A DNA stretch of 64,000 bases from Marsupella aquatica (Eukaryota > Marchantiophyta). A program made the translations under genes and the position numbers. Location of the stretch: contig OZ316892.1 in NCBI GenBank assembly GCA_973895155.1, forward strand, positions 26,350,001 through 26,414,000, written 5' to 3'. Under the pieces are notes generated by a model. That model was not told the origin of the DNA, ran no database searches, and worked only from the letters and a program-made list of their open reading frames with translations. Below are positions 59,505 through 64,000 of this stretch, in pieces; positions within the stretch are counted from its first letter, which is position 1, and every line of letters starts with the position of its first letter.

Positions 59505-60263
59505 CTAAGATGGAGTATTCTCAATGATGTAACCAACAGCAGGATAAAGGGATTGAGCCCAGGTGAGAATCTGAACCAATGCTGTGAAAAGGCCAGAACG
59601 AGAATCATGCAGTCCAGCACCGTGACCAGCAACTGAAAACCCTTGGCATTCCCAACCAGCTATGATCAAATCAAGGGAGCCAAGAAGGGTTAAGTGCCGG
59701 TGCTGGACAAGCTGGATATCTGGAGGAAAGAAAGAAAATGCAGACTTCCATGCACTGTGTGGAAACTGCTGGGGAAATCGCTCTGAAAATTCCAGCAGAC
59801 GGGATTCAGCCACTTGCCTTGCACCTGGATCAATATCCACATAGATGTACAGCTTCACCACCATGCCAGACTGTAGGAGAGCTTCCAGGCCTGTAGAAAT
59901 GCCACCAAAAAGCTCAAGCAATGTAAGGTCATCTGAAGGAGGAGTCCATGTAACTGGTGCGCTCAAGATTGGGGCTATTGGTTGGCCATGGTGCTGCCCA
60001 AGATCCTCAAATTTGCGCAATGCAGCCACCAAAGGTCCATGGGCTGCTTGGAGCCGTTGTACCACCTCTAGTCGATGATCCACGTTGCTGGAAAGTGCTG
60101 CTATATGTGCAGCAGCATGTGCAGTAGCCACCTCATCATCATCCTCCTCAATCCAATCCTGCAATGGGTGGTTGACATAGGTAGTTGTGTGCACTGCTTT
60201 CAACACACAGTGGTGAGCCATAGGTGTATGGGCACCATGCAAATCAAGTGGAATGTAGCCCAA
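59505..60263 (-). pseudogene. Gypsy DNA methyltransferase, N-terminal half (motifs I-VI)
   Basis: 252 open residues. About 110 residues of linker with an acidic patch (WIEEDDDEVATAHAA) precede the catalytic core. Motif I is LLELFGGISTGLEALL (114-130), which binds S-adenosylmethionine. Motif II is YVDIDPGARQVAESRL. Motif IV is AGWECQGFSVAGHGAGL with the nucleophilic Cys206, though the usual Pro before it is Glu. Then DSRSGLF, and motif VI IIENT with the catalytic Glu (248). The reaction would be transfer of a methyl group to C5 of cytosine in DNA. Motif order is canonical, not permuted as in plant DRM proteins. The frame breaks at TAG 59505-59507 in the middle of the domain. Confidence 0.92.
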
Positions 60264-61516
60264 GTGTGAGCCATTCGTATGCCAATCAACTCTGTAGTAT
60301 GCATGCTCATGCCAGTTGTCAATGGTAAAACCTGTGGGAACAAAGCCTCCTGGCCAATGAGCACATCATACGTAGTGACATTGGTAACCAAACATCTGAC
60401 TGGGAAATGCAATTCCTGATCTGTACCTCCATTAAAAGTGAGAGTGAGTAAAGTGGAACTCTCACCCAGCACATCCTCCACAGTGCCACTAGCAGTCCGA
60501 ATGTGCCACTTGGATTGCTGTAAATGATCAGTCAACAATCCCATCTTCTTGGCAAACTGAATGCCCAATATCACTGGTTGAGCACCTGTGTCTAGCATGA
60601 CCACTTGAGGAGTGTGACCTTCCAACTTGACCACTGAATTCCTATTGTCAACAATGGCAATGGTGGTGGAAACTGAAGTCCTATCACTAGGTACCACTCT
60701 CGGCAAATGATGAGGTACCTTGTGAAGGGAGTTAGTGTCCACGGTCTTTCCACTCAACAACATAGCCAGGAAAGATGGAGCAGCATGACCAGAATCAAGT
60801 GTAGCTCTGGTCACACAATCAGCAGCAATTGGTACTGGGGCAGCCAAACCAGTGGAAACATGTAAAGGAGAAGAAGAAGGTCCAGTATGTACATGAGATT
60901 GGACCTCCAAAATCGGTGTCACAGGGGCTGATGAAGAATGCAGTGAACCCTCTAGCGCCCTGAGGACAGCTCTAGCATCCAGCTGTAAATCATGGCAACT
61001 GAAAAGTGGAGTTGTAAGAATCCTTTGTGCCATACCGGAGGTGAAATGCTCAAGTAGCTCAGGAGAAACAACTCCCTGTGAAATGTCAGCAGCACCTGGT
61101 GGTGGAATGGATGTAGCTACAGCTCCCTCCCCCCTCGCCAACAAGGTGCGCTCTTCAGCAAGTGTGAGTGGCTGAAAAGATTGGGGCAAGACAGCCCAAG
61201 CTCCCCTGGCTCTAGTCATAGGACCGGCAGCAAGACCATCAGCCTGTACAATGCGGCGTGTGGGAGCAATACGGGAGGCAGAATGAATCTGAAAATTCTG
61301 CTGTAAGGCCAGGCTGGGGAGCAGAGGACAGCACACACTCACCCATATGAGCATCAAATGGCAAGCCATAGAAAGAGCGGGGTAGAGGTGCTGAACTGTC
61401 AGTGGTGCCTGGGCTAGGAATGGGTTGCACATGACCAGCCGGTTGAGAAGGACCAGCAGAGGCAGTTGACTTGCCTTTGATGTTGACAAGTTGGGCATGT
61501 AGGGACTCACCCTCAT
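60200..61516 (-). pseudogene. Gypsy protease region (frameshifted relative to gag and methyltransferase)
   Basis: A 438-residue open frame overlaps the end of gag and the start of the methyltransferase segment. The meaningful part, roughly 61300-60330, contains a Pro/Ala/Thr-rich linker (PMTRARGAWAVLPQS, LTLAEERTLLARGEG). The retropepsin-like aspartic protease follows: VVMLDTGAQPVILG with the catalytic DTG at about 60585-60593, then TASGTVEDVLGESSTLLTL and TTYDVLIGQEALFP. Beyond about 60330 the protein signal moves to the other frame (GFTIDNWHEHAYYR, WHTNGSHLGYIPLD). It therefore sits between two compensating frame changes. Confidence 0.85.
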
Positions 61517-62984
61517 GAGTCAGAGACTGGAGTTGAGTGGCCTGTGTGTTGTGAGCCTCCTTCTGAGCTGGTGGCTTTTGTTGCTGCTTGGGCAATTTGT
61601 TGGCACTGGTTGCTTTGCCACTGGAAGGAGGAGCAACTGATGCAATAGGAGCCCTCCTAGCTGGTGGGGGAGTGGAAACAGGAGCAGAATGAGTGGCCTG
61701 TTGTCGTAGCTGCTTCCTCTCTGGGAATTTGGCAAAACAAACTGCCTCCAAGTGGCCCACTTTCCCGCAAAAATCACAAGATAGGTCCTTAGCAACAATA
61801 TCACATTCATTAGCCTTGTGATTAGGATTGCCACAGTAGTTGCAAGATGGCAGCATGAAAGCAGCATGTGCTGGTTTGGTCTTGGAAGCATACTGTGGCA
61901 CACGGGAAGGGGTGGCCATTGTAGGAGCAGCAGCCTGGTACCTAGATCGCGGTGGACGCGCAATACTGGCCTCATAATGTGCATGGGCCAACTCAAGTTT
62001 CTCAGCAGTGTCGTAGACATTGAGCAATGTGTAGCTGTCTCCAAACTCTGAGAATACTTGCTGCAACACTTGTGAATGGAGAGCTGGTGTGCCCTCCAAT
62101 GCACGAAGATAGCGATGAGCAGCTTCCAGGTCAGTGATGCTCTGGGTGTCCTCCTTCAGCTTAAGAAGCCGGCGATACATCATCTTCAAGGTTTCATCGT
62201 GCTGCCTCACAAAGGTCGCCAACTGCATGATTTTGTCAGCACTCTTGATTGGGAATTCCAATTCAAGAACCTGGAAAAACTCAGCCACTGGATCAGCAAA
62301 GGCAGGGGAATCAATGGTGGGAGAAATGCCTGATGTAGCCTGTGCCAAGATAGTGGGAGTAATTGGTGTAGTGGTAGGAACTAGAGTAGGAGGGGAAGTG
62401 GCAGGAGCAGCAGCATGGGCTGCAATGGCATTCTGTAATGCCAATTGTGAGGCAGCCGCAATTGCACTGGCATAGGCAGGGTTAGGCAATTGTGTGACAG
62501 TAAGCAGCCGTTGAGAGTGCTGCTCATACACATCCAAAGCCTCATGATGCACATACCTGGCTAGCTGCTTAAATGCAAAAGCATTTGTGAAATTGCTGCC
62601 ATACTTCAACTCCAATTCGTAAACGACAGTGTAGAAAGTGGATTTGAACTCATGCAAAGAAACAGTGCCTGGCCGCCTGCTGAAGCGTTCAATGCGGCCA
62701 GATGAGTGGCTGGCGTCCATGCTGTATGTCGGTGAAGCAGGGACAACCACGGATGCAGAAGGGGTAAATGGCAATGAAGTGATAGCAGGCTTGGGAGTAG
62801 TGGTGAAGCGACCGCCAAATGGAGCAGAAGGATTGCGTGGTGTGGGTGCTACTGCTGTCTGTGGACGTCGTCGAAATTGCCGAGACTCCAATGAAATTGG
62901 CACCAATGGTCGTGGATCACTCCGTAAATGGTACCTGGGTGTCGGTGGTGATGTGCTGCTACCTCCTGGCTCGTCAACTAACAT
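61239..62984 (-). CDS. Gypsy gag polyprotein with two zinc knuckles
   Basis: 581 residues open from ATG 62984. The N-terminal 90 residues are basic and Pro-rich. A gag capsid-like helical region follows (LHEFKSTFYTVVYELELKYG, EFFQVLELEFPIKSADKIMQL, MYRRLLKLKEDTQSI). Two CCHC knuckles, CNYCGNPNHKANEC and CDFCGKVGHLEAVC (about residues 376-410), would bind the genomic RNA. The C-terminal part is Pro/Ala/Gln-rich. No internal stops. The frame is the same as that of the methyltransferase and RT, and the apparent stop at 61239 is reached only because of the frame change near 61.3 kb, so gag was probably the N-terminal part of a single gag-pol protein. Confidence 0.88.
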   Translation of the reverse strand: MLVDEPGGSSTSPPTPRYHLRSDPRPLVPISLESRQFRRRPQTAVAPTPRNPSAPFGGRFTTTPKPAITSLPFTPSASVVVPASPTYSMDASHSSGRIERFSRRPGTVSLHEFKSTFYTVVYELELKYGSNFTNAFAFKQLARYVHHEALDVYEQHSQRLLTVTQLPNPAYASAIAAASQLALQNAIAAHAAAPATSPPTLVPTTTPITPTILAQATSGISPTIDSPAFADPVAEFFQVLELEFPIKSADKIMQLATFVRQHDETLKMMYRRLLKLKEDTQSITDLEAAHRYLRALEGTPALHSQVLQQVFSEFGDSYTLLNVYDTAEKLELAHAHYEASIARPPRSRYQAAAPTMATPSRVPQYASKTKPAHAAFMLPSCNYCGNPNHKANECDIVAKDLSCDFCGKVGHLEAVCFAKFPERKQLRQQATHSAPVSTPPPARRAPIASVAPPSSGKATSANKLPKQQQKPPAQKEAHNTQATQLQSLTHEGESLHAQLVNIKGKSTASAGPSQPAGHVQPIPSPGTTDSSAPLPRSFYGLPFDAHMGECVLSSAPQPGLTAEFSDSFCLPYCSHTPHCTG

Positions 62985-62995
62985 GCTGCATGCTC

Positions 62996-63007
62996 ACCTG
63001 GGTGCCA
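62996..63007 (-). other. Candidate gypsy primer binding site
   Basis: On the minus strand TGGCACCCAGGTG lies just upstream of the gag start and begins with TGG, the complement of a tRNA CCA end. I could not match it to a specific tRNA. One base before it (minus strand) is TTTCTTTCCCA, which could be an LTR terminus. If so, the 5' LTR would extend from 63009 past the window edge. Confidence 0.3.
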
Positions 63008-63008
63008 A

Positions 63009-64000
63009 TGGGAAAGAAACTGACAAGAAAAAGAAATGGCAGCCCCAAGGCTAGGAAATAAATGGTGTGAGCAGAAATGTGTCGAATGTGCAAACACACA
63101 GAAAAACCGTTGGCAAAGAAAAGACCCTTCAAAACTCCAAGTGTACTGGTGTTGTGCTTGCGGGATTGACTGTCTGATGAACATGCCGGGCCCTCAGCTT
63201 TATGCAGATGACACGTGGCGGCAGCAAAGAAATCCAGAAAAATGGGCCCTTAAAAACGTAAACCTGGGCCCCCCTTAAGTGTATACATCTCGGCCCGATG
63301 TGGAACCGGAAAAAGAAACGGCAAGGGAGGGAGCGATTAGGGCCCAAATTAAGCCACGGGCTCAACGCCCTATGCGGATCACGAAGCGAAGGGTGAGGCA
63401 AGGCGAAAAGTAAAGAAACGGCCCCCTTAATGATGGCTCGAGCCCTGCATAGGGCTTTGCGCCACCTCCTGGCTCCTCATGTGCTCCCGAAGAGAAGGGA
63501 GCGACTAACTCCCCTTCCCCTGCTTTAATTGCTTATTAGGGCCTCGTGCCCTCTCCTGGCACTCTCGCTCCCCCTCCTCTCCTGCTTTAATGAATGCTTC
63601 TGTGCCTGGCAGAGTGGCAGAAGGACTCCAGGGAAAGGAGTCGAATGTAACCCCCCCACTTTAATCCTCCATAGGGCCTCGTGCCCTCTCTCTCTCAGCT
63701 CTCGCTTGTACTCGCTCCCTCTCCCCTATTAAGTGTTGGCAACCGGGGGAAAGGAAATAAAACGGCGAGGGGGAAAGAAAGAAAACGAGTCCTAATCGAG
63801 TGGAGGGCACGATGCCCTATGCGCGTACCGGCGAGCAAAAGGAAAAGAAAACGGTAAGGGAAGGCTGTCGCCCCCGATGTGTATACACATAGGGAGAAGG
63901 GCGCAGTACAAACACAGCCGCGAGGCGGCAATAAACCTGGCGTGCGACCCTTTACGGGGCTCCGAGCAAGAGTAAAGGCATCGACCTGCCACCCGTGGCT
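63009..64000. other. Leader or 5' LTR region of the gypsy element, degenerate repeats
   Basis: No gene. Words such as GGGCCTCGTGCCCTCTC, CCTGCTTTAAT, GCCCTATGCG and GTGTATACA recur at about 130-170 bp spacing from 63.27 to 63.9 kb, alternating with purine-rich stretches (GGAAAAAGAAACGGC, GGAAAAGAAAACGG). Tandem motifs like these are common in LTR U3 regions and retroelement leaders. It does not match the LTR-like repeat at 54.9-55.6 kb by eye. Confidence 0.45.

Larger units (their letters stand above)
54898..63012 (-). mobile_element. Ty3/gypsy retrotransposon encoding a DNA methyltransferase and a PHD finger
   Basis: The minus-strand protein order is gag, protease, DNA methyltransferase, reverse transcriptase, RNase H, integrase, PHD finger. 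RT before integrase and the YIDD active site place it in Ty3/gypsy. From ATG 62984 to the stop at 55653 is 7,332 bp. Gag and everything from the methyltransferase onward lie in one frame; only the protease stretch is shifted, so two compensating indels have hit an original single frame of about 2,440 codons. Four in-frame stops also interrupt it. The left end carries tandem LTR-like sequence. The 5' LTR is not confirmed: the likely leader or LTR continues past 63 kb to the window edge. This copy is non-functional, but all domains except the junctions are well conserved. Confidence 0.9.

Noticed and set aside
43757-59507. Possible alternative genetic code (TAA/TAG read as Gln)
   Set aside because: Host genes end at TAG, TAA or TGA exactly at the expected C termini (uL13c, FAH, TatA, TPR), and some stops in the elements are TGA. 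Mutational decay explains the pattern.
59505-60263. Reading the methyltransferase as an independent host gene into which the gypsy inserted
   Set aside because: It lies in the same frame as gag and RT, between protease and RT, with linker sequence on both sides and no host introns, so it is part of the element's polyprotein.

Overview
This is nuclear DNA of a green plant. It carries spliced genes for imported chloroplast proteins, an intron-rich sphingolipid fatty-acid hydroxylase, tRNA-Ser genes and nested LTR retrotransposons. The low gene density (four confident spliced genes in 64 kb), introns of about 0.15-1.6 kb and a gypsy element carrying a DNA methyltransferase suggest an early-diverging streptophyte. 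A bryophyte, perhaps a liverwort, is my best guess; the species cannot be fixed from sequence alone.

Layout. 1-6.5 kb: no recognisable gene. 6.5-7.6 kb: two near-identical tRNA-Ser(CGA) genes separated by degenerate repeats. 9.5-11.4 kb (-): three-exon gene for a TPR protein of the thylakoid lumen. 14.8-18.0 kb (+): four-exon gene for plastid ribosomal protein uL13c. 18-31.7 kb: long stretch of two-copy tandem duplications and old dispersed repeats with no recognised gene. 31.7-35.8 kb (+): eight-exon fatty acid 2-hydroxylase with a fused N-terminal cytochrome b5 domain; its longest intron holds two fold-back sequences. 38.1-48.2 kb (-): a young Ty1/copia element with 326-bp LTRs, interrupted between its RT and RNase H regions by a 4,065-bp insertion flanked by a perfect 5-bp target duplication. 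49.35-49.69 kb: a MITE-like element. 52.6-53.7 kb (-): two-exon gene for the thylakoid TatA/Tha4 protein. 54.9 kb to the right edge (-): a decayed Ty3/gypsy element.

The most interesting feature is the gypsy element. Its polyprotein reads gag (two zinc knuckles) - aspartic protease - C5-cytosine DNA methyltransferase - reverse transcriptase - RNase H - integrase - PHD finger. The methyltransferase has the canonical motif order (I, IV, VI, VIII, IX/X) and DNMT3-like C-terminal motifs, unlike the permuted plant DRM enzymes. A DNA-methylation writer and a probable histone-tail reader therefore sit in one mobile element. This copy is inactive by sequence: four in-frame stops and two compensating frameshifts. 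All four of its stops, all four in the copia element and two in the nested insertion can each be explained by one C-to-T change at CAA, CAG or CGA, the pattern expected from deamination of methylated cytosine.

The host genes do not form an operon-like unit. Three encode chloroplast proteins (lumen TPR, uL13c, TatA) and one an ER lipid enzyme. All exon joins given keep the reading frame and use GT-AG introns, but they were found by eye from protein-family conservation, not from transcripts.
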